Assembly: GCA_021234155.1 (NCBI GenBank)
Contig: JAJEKV010000028.1
Coordinates: 10,620,134-10,684,133 of the forward strand
DNA: 64,000 nucleotides
Direction: 5' to 3'
Origin: Isoetes taiwanensis
Lineage: Eukaryota > Streptophyta > Lycopodiopsida > Isoetales > Isoetaceae
In this document: positions 47,293-59,600 of the stretch, one piece after another
Numbering within the stretch: the first letter of the stretch is position 1
How the letters are laid out: the number at the start of each line of letters is the position of its first letter
The notes under the pieces: model-generated
What the model saw: the letters and a program-made list of their open reading frames with translations, nothing else
The model's database searches: none
What the model was told of the DNA's origin: nothing
Translations under genes and position numbers: made by a program

Positions 47293-49436
47293 ATGGCAGC
47301 TTCCAAAGCTATGATCTGCAGTGTTCAAATGGCAGCTTTCTTTCATAGCCACTTTATGCAAACTTGTGCAGGAGCAGTGCTTCTGACATGGGCCATCTTT
47401 GCCTTGTACAGGACATGCTTTAAGCCCCTCAAGCTTAGAAGACACTATGAGAAACAAGGCATAAAAGGACCACCTTTCAGGCTGTTGGTAGGTAATCTAC
47501 CTGAAATCAAAAGCCTGACCTTGGGCGTTGGAAAATATGCATGTGGATTTGAACAGCCTTCCAAGCTTTGTGTTGCGCCCGAACTGTGCAAATTTGTTGA
47601 ACTGTATGGTGAGCTTCTTGTATATAAATCCTATGAAAAGGAACCAACTGGGTGAGCTAGCGAATTCGCCTGAAGCATGTTGCTATGCTATTTTGAATTT
47701 TGGTTTGCTGAAGTACATGTTAATTCTACAGCATAGGCTACATGTTAACATGGTTGGTGTGGTGTTTCTTTCAGGGAATGTTTCTGTTCATGAATTAGGT
47801 GCCATGACTAGGCTGGTCATTGCTAATCCAAAGTTAGCCAAAGAAGTCCTTGTTACCAAGGCATCTTACTATCAAAAATCAAGTATAAGCAGGGAAGTCC
47901 TTGCCAGTCTTGTTGGCAATGGCTTGGCTTTGTCAGAAGGGGAGTTCTGGAAACAACAGAGAAGAATTCTCAGCCCAGCTTTTAGAATGGAGTATCTCAA
48001 GGTGCTGTTCAGCATTCTATGACTCGTCCTCCCTGCTAAATTTATCAAAACCTTGGATCTTAATATTCTTGCAAGCAATTGTACTTTCCTAACGTATCTA
48101 TTTCTTCTTTGCATTCTTTGATGATGATATAGAAATTGTTCAAGCACGTCTGCTCTGGAGGTCAAGAGGTTGCAAATAGGTGGAGCAAACAAATAAAAGA
48201 TTCAGGAACGAGTGTAGAAATTGAAATCTTTAAAGAAATGTCTGTAATGGCCATGGATATCATAACGAGAGCATCTTTTGGAGCAACAATGGATGGATCC
48301 ACTAAAGCTGCCAATGCATTTCAACTACTTGTTGATATTCTGAACTCCAGATTGAGCAGCGTATATAGCTACAAACGCCTGATACCGGAATACAGGTTAG
48401 CTTCACAAATCAAAAGGCTAACTTTTAACTACTGAAAAGCTAGTATAATATATATTAAAGAATGCTGATGGGTACCTCAGAAATTTGCCAACAATAGAGA
48501 ACTTGAGACTGTGGAAGAAGGAAAAGTATTTGGATCAACAGTTGGAGGAGATCATGGAGACGAGATTAGCCAAATCCGGTGAGTTAGAAGGAGAAACGGA
48601 CATATTTGGAGTGATGATTAAAGGAAAGCCGAAAATGAGTATCAACCAGATGATGGATGAGAGCAAAAACATATTTCTTGCAGGCCATGCCACTACAGCT
48701 CTCTTGCTTACATGGGCCCTAGCCATGCTTTCTAAACATACCTTTTGGCAGCAAGAAGCTCGAAAAGAAGTTTTTGCTATTCTTGGTGGCTCTGACCTTA
48801 CATTTGAACATCTTGGAAAGCTTGAAATTGTGAGCACAATTTTCCTATTCTTTTTCTTCATTCCTCTAGATTGATGCATGTATTTTATGAATGTATAATA
48901 TATGTGCATATGTACTCACGTACATATGGATGCGTGCGTACATATGCATATACACATGTACATGTAATGTCGGTATGTACGCATATGGAACTAATAGTTC
49001 CTATGTTCCTATGCAGCTAAGCATGATCATCAATGAAACTCTTCGACTGTTCCCACCTGTCGGCAGCGTGTCTAGGAAATGCTCTCAGGCTCATCAAATA
49101 GGCAACATATCAGTGGTTCCTGGAACAAATGTGTTGATCCCAATAATATTGTTGCATCAAATGGAAGAAATCTGGGGAGTTGATGTCTATGAGTTTAACC
49201 CTGAACGTTTCAGGAGAAGAAATAAGATCAAAGGACTAGAAGGATTTATGCCGTTTGGAGGGGGACCACGCATATGTGTAGGATCAAACTTTGCAATTAT
49301 GGAGGCGAAGACTTTGCTAGTTATTTTGCTCCAAAATTTTGAGTTCAGTTTATCCCCCCTTTATGAACATGGTCCTGGCTGTCCCCTCAACATGAAGCCA
49401 ACCTTTGGATGTCCCATCATAGTTCAAAAGATTTGA
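47293..49436 (+). CDS. Cytochrome P450, CYP72 clan, five exons
   Basis: Exons 47293-47608, 47775-48001, 48133-48395, 48481-48829 and 49017-49436 join in frame at GT-AG sites and give 524 aa. An N-terminal membrane anchor (CAGAVLLTWAIFALY, about residues 25-40) is followed by a Pro-rich hinge, GIKGPPFRLLVGNLPEI. Known P450 landmarks follow: GEFWKQQRRILSPAF (C-helix WxxxR), I-helix FLAGHATTALLL, K-helix NETLRLFPP (ExxR), PERF (FNPERF), and the heme loop MPFGGGPRICVG with the Cys ligand. The I-helix acid is Ala (AGHATT, codon 48689-48691), whereas most clan members have Glu. P450s of this clan are ER-bound monooxygenases acting on hormones and terpenoids; the substrate is not predictable here. 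The first ATG at 47293 gives the best anchor; a second in-frame Met is at codon 7. No inactivating lesion was seen. Confidence 0.88.
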
Positions 49437-50700
49437 ACCAACTTGTTCACATTTCAGGCTCTTTTCTAGAATGCCAATTGACATTTGTAGACAGTACTAT
49501 CATCATGAATACTACACAATTTTACATGCGTTGTTGTACATCCGCGGAGTCTCTTGTAGATATACATTGCTTTTGAGAGTTTTTTCTCTTTGTGCATTAG
49601 GAGGCAGTATTCCACTTTACTATAGAAAGTGCATCTCTTTAGAAGAAACATATGGTAGGGTTTAAAAAGCAATGTTGGTGTTATATGTGTGGACTTCATA
49701 TCAAGTGGATATTAATGCACTAGATTGAAAATGGGGTTATATATGAGATTCAACTTAAAAGATTTTGGCTTGTAGGGTGCTTATGTTGCTAACTTCAACT
49801 TCTAAAAGTATTGATGTAATGTTGTGTATCACGTTTAGTTAGAAAATTGGAACATGATGATGGAACGTAACAAGTTGCCAAAATCCATTTATTTTTATGC
49901 CCTGTACTTCTTCATGGAAAGGACACAATTTTATATTGCAACATCATGGGTATTTGGTTGGGGAGGCATGCCTACAACACCACGTATCTATGCATTAAAA
50001 AAATGGAGATGTAAGATAACAATTATTGCGTCACATGGTAAGCAGTTGGTATAAAATCTAGGAACAACAACTAATGCATATTCTAATGTAAGTGAGACAA
50101 ACTAAAAAAGTTCTCATTATTTCCACTACAATATAATCATGTCACATGGTAAGAATATAAATATTTCATGCATTGCTATTATGCTTGAACTTTAACGACA
50201 TAAATCAACATCATGAAATGTGCAGTCTATTGGAGTCACAACGAAGTAACCTTTATGGGTTAAATTCTCTATATCTGCATTATGTGCACATGGTTCTAAG
50301 CAATCACTATCTATAACTATGGAAAAATATTTAGAATTGAATTCGCTTGAATCCAAGAACCTTGATAGCTAGATTGATAAAACTTCTAATTTGCACGTTC
50401 TTGAGGACATAACTAGCAATATTGTATTTAGAGAAGACATATGGCATCCTTAACAGTCTTTGGCATCTTTACTAATGAGCTAGAGCAGTGGCTTAGGATA
50501 CATTGTGCAGATGGAGCAATACATTGTGCAGATGGAGCAATACTTCCAGGACACCTGAGCCACACACTTCTACACATATGAGATTGTACTTTTATTATGA
50601 TCCAATGAGGGCTTCCATGCAGCTAAGATATGTTTTGATCGATGCAAAATCAGAAACACGTTAATTGGTTCTAATGCGCAATATTTTCCTTGGAATGTAT
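49437..50700. other. Intergenic, AT-rich
   Basis: It is P450 3' UTR followed by AT-rich sequence. A 21-bp unit with ACATTGTGCAGATGGAGCAA is directly duplicated at about 50498-50541. No gene was recognised. Confidence 0.35.
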
Positions 50701-50709
50701 GGTTTGATG

Positions 50710-51200
50710 ATCAATGCAAAGTTCTCAAAAGGCAGCTTTGACTTGTGGTAGACCTAGGGCTCATGTCCAGGCCATCAAGCAGTACAAGACTTTTTTGAAG
50801 GAAAGAAGGCACAGTATTTGGCATAGCGTCAATACACCATGTTCTTCTTACTTGCTAGAAATCTTAAGGCATTTTGGAGTAAACTCTTGTATAAGCTAAT
50901 GCCAGTCCTAGGTGACATTTCCTTGAAATAATGGATATTCTACTTGGCTCAACTATATGACATCCATGGGGTTTTAGATGTTGTTCCAACACAGACAGGT
51001 CCAGCCGTGACTCTAATGGCAGAAGATGTGGAATGAAGCTTATAACACCTTGATAATGGTAAAGCCATGGGTTTGCAGGAGTTGCAAGCAAAGCTATTGA
51101 AATGGGGAGAACATGTAGAGTGGTCTCAATCTACAACACTTCCCTTCCATTGACTGCACCATAATGGCCAGTCCTTTTACTTTGCAAAGCCTTTTGCTGG
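50710..51200 (+). repeat. LINE second family, diverged RT fragment
   Basis: In shifted frames it shows KQYKTFLKERRHSIW and GLQELQAKLLKWGEHV, then IMASPFTLQSLLLGK, matching the region before and at the start of RT in copies A and B. It ends exactly where the oppositely oriented 3' UTR of copy C begins. Confidence 0.55.
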
Positions 51201-53430
51201 GAAAAAACCCTCCTCCCAAAGGGTTTCTGAGGGAAAAAACTTAGCAGTAATAGGGGCATGCTGAGAAACTGTATCGTGATACATTATGATATATTTTTTT
51301 TGGTGCAGCATGTGGGGGGCATAACTGAGTGCACTCATCCATGATGTCTTGGAGATAGGATCCTAACGAACCCACTGATGGTGTGTCCAGCAGAAAATGG
51401 CACACCTAGTTTTTTTTTTTTTTTTTTTGGGTGGGGGGGGTCAACTTAGCATAGTAGGCTCGGATGTGGGTGAATGTTGGGCAGTTCTGAATAGTATGGC
51501 ATTCATCCTCAACGGTGCCCTATTGGCAACACTAACAAATTTTGTCCCTCCGCGCCTCCTGAGCCCATCTTCCTGTCTCAAAATAGAAGCAATGTGCATT
51601 TGTGCAAAATTAAGACTATCAATCTACATTTTTTTCAGTGGCAAATGTGCACAGAGGTAGTGCTTTGGCCCTCCTATGAGTATGGGATTGATCTGTTGCT
51701 GGTAATATGTTATCTTAACATGCTTTAGGATATCAACATCCCAAAGCTTGCTAAGAAAGCAAGCATCAAAGTACTACTACAAGTGATGGCGATCCTCTTC
51801 ATTTTCTACTGGACGCACCTATGTCATTCCATCGGGTGAACTACTGAGCTCGCCTTTCCTTCCAGTAGGCCTTGAAGCGTTGCAAATCCATGGCCACGAT
51901 ATAAGCAAGGTTGGGAGAGACGCTCATTGCCCATACGAACTACTTTCTGAAAGTAGATAATGTGGTGGTCGATCATGGCCCTTTATAAAAGTAGAAAATC
52001 CATCAGGTGCAAAAGAATCTGATATGATATTGTAGATTTAACCCCAAGTGCCCAAGCCAAAAAGGCTTTATGTACATGCTCCAGATCATCCCAGGTGGCT
52101 AGGAATATGATCAGACCCCAGACTTCCAACATGTGCAAAATAATAAGTTCCATCAAATCCCTTAATAAGTGTGATAGATTGACAAAATCTTGTAGCTCTG
52201 CCTTGTAGCTGTTGTTCTGCATCGCGTACAATGCCTTCTAACCTGCTGCCACTCCTCATCGCATGGAAGTGTCCCAGTATGTGGTAGTTGGAAACTCTAT
52301 GTCCAAGTACTTATATGTTACTTCCACATTTTGCCCCTGATAAGTGAAGGAGGAAAGACTTAGTTGACGCGAAGATGAAACAAGCAGTACCTTTGTTTGG
52401 CCAAATTAACCTGCATTTTATTTGCTCGACAAAAGGTATCCAAGGCATGTAGGTGAAGTTGCATATCTTTTGAGGTGTAGGCTAAGAGATCCACATCATT
52501 GGCTTATATGGGCAGCCTAATGATCTGGTGCACAAGCTGAGCTCCATCACCCCCGTGTTCAGTAAGCCACCCTTCCAATTGATCAACGTAGAGGCCAAAC
52601 ATCATTGGAGAGATCGGGCATCCCTGGCAGACCCGTATCCTACTATTGACAGGTTGTCCTGACGATGTCGTTCGACCTGAGCATGTCTCATACAGGCTGT
52701 ATACCGTGTTTTACAAGTTTGTATGGGCCCCTGTAGAGGCACAATGTCAAAAGCCTTTGCAAAGTCGACAAAACAACAGTAAAAGTTTTGGCAGTTGTTC
52801 CTCTATCCTCCACCAAGGTCTACAGTGTGAAAATGTGGTCAATGATGGAGTGTTTGAGCTTGAAGCCTGCCTGTGTGAGGGCTTGTAATTCTGTCTCTTC
52901 TGCCCACATCGTTAATTGTTGCTCGAGAATGCCGGCCATCTATTTTGCAAAGAGTGAATTGACCATGATTGTTCTGTAATTGGCTAAGCTGTGTGGGTCG
53001 CATGTCTTCTATATGGGAACTACTCTCAGTGGTCCACTGTTGGGAGAATCCTTCCTGCAATATGCCATGTTGACTAGTGAAGTGAGGATGGGCACTATTT
53101 GATAGATGGTATGCACCCTGTACACATGGTTTGGATTGGTTGGGCCAGATGTGAGCATGGCAAAAAGCGGTGGGCCATGTAAAACCATTGAAAGGGGCTG
53201 CAGCGAATTAGGATTGCGCGTCTTTTTTGAATCATAGAGCAATCGAACAGGTAGGAGGTGATTATAGGATCAAACGAAGCCGAAGTTATCTGTCTCGTTG
53301 CATCAGTTGAAGTTCCCCGACAGATATATTGCTCACTATCTGATTGGCAGTAAAGAGACCTCACAGCTTGTTTCAATCTCAATTCAGAGAAGAGCTATTC
53401 GGCTGCACCAATTCGTGGGTCTATGCCAAT
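51200..53430 (-). mobile_element. LINE second family, copy C
   Basis: On the minus strand it runs from upstream of RT (about 53400) through RT pieces. These include HVHKAFLAWALGVKST and YAMQNNSYKAEL (51983-52231) and a Cys/His C-terminus near 51560-51430 whose frame gives EDECHT and NCPTFTHIR. The 3' UTR block (GGGAAAAAACCCTCC.CCAAAGGG, about 51198-51230) follows. Numerous stops make it an old copy. A T/G homopolymer region at 51412-51440 interrupts the C-terminal part. Confidence 0.75.
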
Positions 53431-53432
53431 GT

Positions 53433-53868
53433 TGTTAAAAAACCCGTTTTTTATTTTTAAAGTACCTTATAAAAATCCTCACGTTTTTTAAAGAATTTTT
53501 GTGATTTGGTATTGCCAAAAAAAAAAAAAAATACACATTCTTTGCACTGCTTTATTGAACATATTTGCTACTGTTAAAATGCACATTTTTGCTACAAGTT
53601 ACAAGATGTAGCATGCCAACAAGTAAATCAAAAGCTTATGCTGCTATTAGAAACTATAGTACAAAGATATCATAGCTGTTTTGCTATGCAACTTTTAAGA
53701 AAGTTCAGAAAAAACATTATTATAAAGGTTAAGAAATATAAGAATTTCATATAAAAGGATAAATAAGTTCAAGAATCTCATATATTTGGATATAAAAAAA
53801 TCATAGTCTAAGGATTTTTAAGGATTTTAAAGATTGGACAGTCGGAGATTCTGTCCATAAGTCCAACA
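53433..53868 (+). repeat. Putative 5' LTR of a Ty1/copia element
   Basis: It begins TGTTAAAAAACCCG and ends GTCCAACA, followed after one base by a PBS. The matching 3' LTR is not in the window. The start is inferred only from TG and length. Confidence 0.45.
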
Positions 53869-53869
53869 A

Positions 53870-54055
53870 TGGTATCAGAGCCACTGCCACTATGGCCAGT
53901 AGGCTTGCTTTAACGTACTTGAACAGTAGTCAAGTATTTGAGGGAGACGAGGCAGGATTTCAATTATGGAAGACAAAGATTACTCAAGCTCTTAAGGTGG
54001 ACAAGGTATGAGAACTTGTTTCAAAGGGGAAATCTGTCATGACATCTACCAAGGT
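53870..54055 (+). pseudogene. Copia PBS and gag start, truncated
   Basis: TGGTATCAGAGCC (53870-53882) is the initiator-tRNA primer site. Then MASRLALTYLNSSQVFEGDE and GFQLWKTKITQALKV match the copia gag N-terminus, with a stop after about 38 codons. A LINE tail cuts it at about 54056. Confidence 0.65.
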
Positions 54056-54205
54056 AAAGAATAGATTTTTTATCGTCCACGAAAACCAATTGGCCTATGG
54101 GACCCAAATAAAAAGAGAGAGCAGCAAGCATATTACTGTCAGGATTAAAAAAACCCACGCCCCAAAGGGTTTTCGAGGGAAAAACCTTAGCAGCAAGTAT
54201 GCTGG
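54056..54205 (-). repeat. LINE second family, 3' tail only (copy D)
   Basis: The minus strand shows the family 3' UTR: the CCCTCGAAAACCC and GGGGCGTGGGTTTTTT block, the pair AATTGGCCTATGGGACCC on the plus strand, and ATCGTCCACGAAAA next to the end. Only about 150 bp are present, a heavily 5'-truncated insertion. Confidence 0.75.
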
Positions 54206-54222
54206 TACACAGTACTTTTAGA

Positions 54223-54774
54223 TGAATGGAAATAGGCCAACACAGATATAAAACGCTATCTGCCAGTTACAGAGATAGAGGGAGAATCTGGCTGCTGAAT
54301 CCGACTTCTATAGGCCGATTTCTATTTGCTCTATCTTCTCTGAGTGCTGCAAGCCGATCTGGCCTCTTTCTGCCTCACTGCTTGGCCGCTGAAGCTGATC
54401 CAGATCACCATTGCTGATACTTCTTGAAGCTTATGCAAGCTTGGATCTTCTGTAACCGATGGGTCACATGCCAGAAGGGAAATGGCTGTGATCGATCCCT
54501 TCTAACTCTAAGTTCTTTGATAATTGCCTTAAGCTGTGGATCCGATTGGGCGGATAATGGCTGCTTCATATCTTGTTGTGGAAACAGTGTAATCTTACTT
54601 AAGTATTGAGCTGTTATCAGATCTATAAGATTATTCCTAAGTTTGATCCTTGCTACTGTGACTTAAGGGAATTTAGGATTGTTTATTATACCAGTCCTCC
54701 AGTCTTGTGTTGGATTGGAGATCATAAATCCATACTTGGTCGGGTCTTGAGTAGTAAATATCTCTTTCGTTGTA
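54223..54774 (+). repeat. 5' LTR of a gag-only LTR element
   Basis: It begins TGAATGGAAATAGG and ends TCTCTTTCGTTG, and is highly similar along its whole 552-bp length to 62659-63210. A PBS-like TTGTATTAGAGCC overlaps its end. The gag start lies 30 bp downstream. Confidence 0.8.
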
Positions 54775-54804
54775 TTAGAGCCTATCTATCCATACACCTA
54801 ATCA

Positions 54805-55600
54805 ATGGCCCAGAACCGCTTCAACGTCACTGAAGGACAATACCAGCAAGCCTTGTCCAACGCTAGTTATATTGCATCTCAGCTAGCATTGCCTATGCCT
54901 CGTAATCAACAAGAGTATGACAGGCAAGTGGAATTGCTGTCTATTCTATACCGCTTCCTTCCAGATATTTATCTGCGGTCTCCGCAACCTCCTCTGCCTA
55001 ATGGTCCTCCACCAGTAATTCCTCCACCGCCACCTAAGCTGAGAAAATGGTTAGAGAAAGCAAACATGCCATCTTTCAAAGGGGGAAAGATGAAGCCAGT
55101 TAAGGTCGTCAGTTTCATCAGCCAGTGGGAAAAATTCTTTGAACGTGCGCAAGCGACAGATGTGGAAATACTGCAAGCCATGGACACTTACTTAAAAGAT
55201 CAAGCCCAAACATGGTGGCAAGGCAGACGGGAATGTGATTCCAGGATCAATAATTGGGAAAGTTTCAAAACGGCATTTGAACCACATCATTTACCCTCTA
55301 ATTATCAGAGTGAGCTACGTAGGGAATGGGATCATGAAACAGGGGGAAACCGAGAGTAGTCAGTCCTATACTTCCAAATTCACTCATTTAGCGGCACTAA
55401 TAAAGAATTTGGATGGGAATGAACTTCTAAAAACATATGTCAGCGGATATAGGGATGATATCTATGCGGAGATAGGCTATAAAATTAGCATCTGCAGTAG
55501 AACGGAAAATAGATCCAAAGTCTAGGAAACTTGATTTTTGGGATGAGGAAACCCCGGATCAGGAGAATAAAAAGAATAGTAACGAGAAAAACGGAAACTA
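54805..55600 (+). pseudogene. gag N-terminal half of the LTR element
   Basis: The protein starts MAQNRFNVTEGQYQQAL. It has a Pro-rich linker (RSPQPPLPNGPPPVIPPPPP), then the gag core FISQWEKFFERAQATD and DQAQTWWQGRRECDS with the usual WW. A frameshift near 55350 moves the frame to KQGETESSQSYTSKFTHLAA and DIYAEIGYK, then KIDPKSRKLDFWDEE. It breaks off near 55600, and the rest of gag resumes at 61757. Confidence 0.75.
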
Positions 55601-56593
55601 GCAAAAGGCACACCAGAAGGCTTTAGCAAGGTCAAATTTCACGATACTGGTATTTCTAAAAGTCATATATTTTATCAAATGATATTTGGCCACTTCTTGT
55701 CCTAAAAGAAAATCAATTTTCTACTATGAAAATAAGACATGCCCAAAACGTTGGCATTTTGAGGCCCAACATATCCCAGAACACAATCATATCATTTCCA
55801 ATATAATTAAGGTATAGTTGTTTGATTGAATGTTCCCACGTAACTCGTTAACACCAAACCCTTTGTTCCCAGCAAGAGGAAGAAACACTCATCTTTTTTC
55901 TATAGAGAGGCAAGCACTGGTGTGCAGAAATTAGATGATTAATATCAGCAAATGCATTGACCCAACAAATCAATCCTCTCGGGAAAAAAACCATGGTTGA
56001 AGTTGCAAGAAAGAGGAAAATGATGTATAGACCCGAAAAAAATGACAAAATGCTTTATTTGCTTAATTCCATATTCCATTCCTTCTATGAAGAACCACAC
56101 TGGCTTAAATTGATTAAAGGGACAAACAATAAGAATTCGACAAATAGAAGAGACGGTTATAGGAAATTCAGGCTAAGCTAAAGAATAGATGAACCCAAAA
56201 TTTAAAGGAACTCCTAAATGGATGAACTCCTAAATTTAAATGGGAAGAAATCAAGGTAGATATAGGAATCTAAGACGAGCAACTTCTTTTCCACAATGCA
56301 CATGACTGGCGACGATAAATAACCAGCTGGCTGACAAATTGCGTATCATCTGTAAAATTAAAGTATATGTTTTAGCAAACAAATCACAAGTACCTTACAA
56401 TGATGCAACAAGTTATACAAGGCACAACCCAATGGAGGAATTTTGCAGCTAAGGGAGTACATTCAGATTGGACCATTGTAAGAAATTAAACTGACGTGCT
56501 TTGCATAACCACAACCATGACTCTAAAACATGCAGGCTTGGGTAGTTGTGAATTCAGCATTCTGATTCAAAAGAAACAAACATAGAGGAAGGC

Positions 56594-56836
56594 TCAAAAA
56601 ACAGAAAAAATCACACAAGAAGACCTTGATTCTTCCAATGTAAGGTGTTTTGTGAAAAAACTCAATACCTTGTCGCCAAACAAGATACAACCACCAAAAT
56701 GCTGAGCTCCAGCAATGCCTTGCTCGAGCATCACCTTGCAGGCGCTTTCTTTTCTCTTCTTCGCCCTTACCTTGGCTATGGCAATGAACCTCCAGCAGTT
56801 GCTAAAGGCTTTTCCACACTCAATCTGACGCAAAGT
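56594..56836 (-). pseudogene. Unidentified exon-like fragment
   Basis: An open minus-strand block reads LRQIECGKAFSNCWRFIAIA, KKRKESACKVMLEQGIAGAQ and HFGGCILFGDK, followed by a GT donor (GACAAG|GTATTG). It looks like a real coding exon, but the family is not recognised. Other exons were not found nearby. Confidence 0.4.
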
Positions 56837-56839
56837 TAG

Positions 56840-58170
56840 CCTTTTTCTTGGCTATAGTGCAATGCTGCAAAAGCCTAGTTACTACAGCTAGATAGATACA
56901 TGATGTAACTCCTAGATACATGTAGAAACATTTAAAGTACATTATCAAAATGAAGACAAACAATCACAACCATTTTTCGTTAGTACCATGTAAGAAAAGC
57001 AATGCTGGAAGGTAATCTCAATACTCTAGCCCTGACAATTGCTGTAATGTTGTGAACTGTAGAATACTAGCATGTTGTGGTCCAGGACGCATTATTCAAG
57101 CTGTCAAATTTATTTGAATATACTCAGCCTGCAACAGGAAGCTACTATCATTCTGCATAAGTTAAGGACATGATATGCAAAGGACAAAAATGATAAACCT
57201 AGATGATCTTACTGCAAGGTCGTTTTTGGAGCCAAAGTTTGAGGATGCCATGATTTCTTCTCATTGCCGAAGTGGTACAAAAGGAAGGAAATAGAAAAAA
57301 TAGAAAAACACACAAAAAACAACAAATTGTCTATAATTTGACTCTTACATTCTGCCATAGCCAAAAGCTCCCTGCAGCTTGCAGCTGAACATATTGACTT
57401 GGGGCTACAGCAGTATGTGGTGGAGGCTTAAATATGCTCCATAATATTCAATGGTGTTGCTTTCTGAATTGCACCAAAGAATAACAATTTCAATTCTCAA
57501 TTTTATCCATATACGAAGATATTAAAATAACCATTTGCTTTACAGGTCTAGAGTTCTAAATCTCAAAAATCAGAAGAGAACATAAAGAAAACAATAAATT
57601 AACCTGAATAACAGAGCAACAATGAGAGATGGACAGTCAACTCGTCTTGAATGCTAGCTAATCTGCATAGAAAAATATAACAATGAAATATAAGGCAAAG
57701 AAAATAATGACCATTCCAAGTTGAAGAATATCCAGATAGACTATGGGAAATAAAGTTAACTCATGTCGGATCATGCAGGTGCCTTCCAAAATGCCCATAT
57801 TTGTAAGGCTTGGAAAATTGACTGAAACATACAAGATTTGACAAACTAAAGGCCTGCATCAAAGTACCTGAACAATGTTTTCATGAGTCCTTTGAGATGT
57901 GCAATTTCATAAGTAATACCCCATATGTTATAATCCCTTCTTTACAAGGTTAATGTTCTCAACTACGAGATGAGCAAATGAAGTGACATATGGAGATTTT
58001 CCTAGATTTGGAGCAGCGTGCACAGACCACTAACTGAAGGTAATAATCAAATTAAAATAGTAAGATCCCAACATACCTAAAAACCTCGAATGGTGTGCTT
58101 CAGCATGAAACAAATCAGATCGTCATGAGATCAATGGACGGCGAGATCCTTTAAGCTAAAAGCATAATCA
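56840..58170. other. AT-rich, intron-like sequence
   Basis: No motif was recognised. It may contain introns of the flanking minus-strand fragments. Confidence 0.3.
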
Positions 58171-58339
58171 AACTGCATGCGAGTGACCCATTTGCCAATG
58201 CTTGAGATGCCAGGATTTAAGGACTTGTCCAGTATACTGTTGTCACCTACATACACCAATAAAACAAATATATCTTTAAGATCTTCCATGATCTACCATG
58301 ATCTACAGATGATCTATGGTACTACCATGATCTATGGAC

Positions 58340-59045
58340 ATGATCTGTACCTTTTCTATACACCAATCTGCTTATAACAACGATTACTATTTTATCTGAT
58401 AGACGAGCGGCTGGATCAGGCTGGAACATGGCTGTGTCTACAGCATTAGGTATCACAAAAACTCTATCCGGAGATAGGCCTGATCTCAAGACCATATTTT
58501 CCTTGCTTGTGTGTGACACACAGATTTCTTCTTGTACATCAGCAAGGGTAAACTGAAGCACCTTATTCATGTGAATGCTGCCAAGATCGGCAAAATCCTA
58601 TAAAGAGTGATCTGTAAATACAGTCTTATATCCCATTGTCCTGGCATGCATAATTCCCTCATGACAAAGGGTAGAAAATGCCTAATGTCCATGCACAACA
58701 GTAATGCGTTCCCGAAGAATGAGAGTGCCATAGAAGGGTAGAGTGCCATAGAATGCGGGCAATGTATTCTGCATTGTGAATGGAAGCCAGGGAATGTAAT
58801 ATACTTCAAGTCCATTGGTCATGTAACGAACACCACTGCGTTTACCATATGCATGAGTAGCTACAACCACCTAAGAGAAAGTTAAAACAAAGGCAGTGGA
58901 CTATAAAGTAGAAACCAAATTACTTATGCAACTTGTACGGAGCTGGAAAACAAGCAGTTACCTTGTGTCCACGCTGCAAGAGGCGCTGAGAGAGGTAGTA
59001 TACATTATCTTCAACTCCTCTAAAACTATTATTCTGTACGTGTGA
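58340..59045 (-). pseudogene. PIG-A (GPI-anchor GlcNAc transferase subunit) pseudogene
   Basis: Two minus-strand exon blocks are present. About 59040-58962 gives FRGVEDNVYYLSQRLLQRGH. 58870-58340 gives [75 protein letters not shown] and [14 protein letters not shown]. These are hallmark PIG-A/GPI3 segments, the catalytic subunit starting GPI-anchor synthesis at the ER. Two in-frame TAG codons (58684-58682, 58600-58598) break it. A local FYGTLP duplication replaces a conserved stretch. After RKGTDH it dissolves into GATCATGG-type repeats at about 58285-58345. Only the N-terminal half is present. Confidence 0.85.
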
Positions 59046-59439
59046 ATCCAAGCATTACCAAAATATTCACTATTTGTTTGATGACCTATTCGCCTTGAAC
59101 CTATCACAAATCTCGTTCATAGAATTGATCAAAACTATGTGGATGGACGTAGGAAAATGAAACTTCTTGATGATGCCTGTTCTTCTGTGACATTTTGATC
59201 ATCTAAGTTTTTGCATTTGTTTGCGTTGAATCATTTGATCTAATAGTTTAGTAATTTTACCTGGTGAAACATAAGCCTGCGGTCCCTTGAATTTTGTTAG
59301 CCAAATTTCGTGTCCAAGCCAGCAAATAATCTTCAAAAACACAACAGGGAGGGTAAGAAGAGATTTCTTCGCCATGGCCATGGTTGTTGAGCGATGGCCA
59401 TTTTAATGCTCCTCATCTACAACAAATGCATGTGTATAA

Positions 59440-59600
59440 TACCAAGTGTTCAACTACCATGATTGCAGCATATGTTCAGCATGGACATACTCACGAAGCA
59501 TTCAAGATTCTCCAAATGTTTCACCAGTGGTCAAGCCAGATACGTTCATGTTTCTCTATAAGACCGGACTGATTGTAAGAGGAACTTGCATGTTGCATGT
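59440..59600 (+). pseudogene. PPR protein fragment
   Basis: TTMIAAYVQHGHTHEAFKIL then, after a frameshift, VKPDTFMF give one PPR motif plus the start of the next, of the PLS/E type used in organelle RNA processing. Nothing else of the gene is present. Confidence 0.65.

Noticed and set aside
51397-51660. 87-codon plus-strand frame rich in Phe and Gly
   Set aside because: It is translated T and G homopolymer and antisense of LINE copy C.
59199-59381. Minus-strand 60-codon frame as the first exon of PIG-A
   Set aside because: Text does not resemble the conserved PIG-A N-terminus, and no donor in phase with the next exon was seen.
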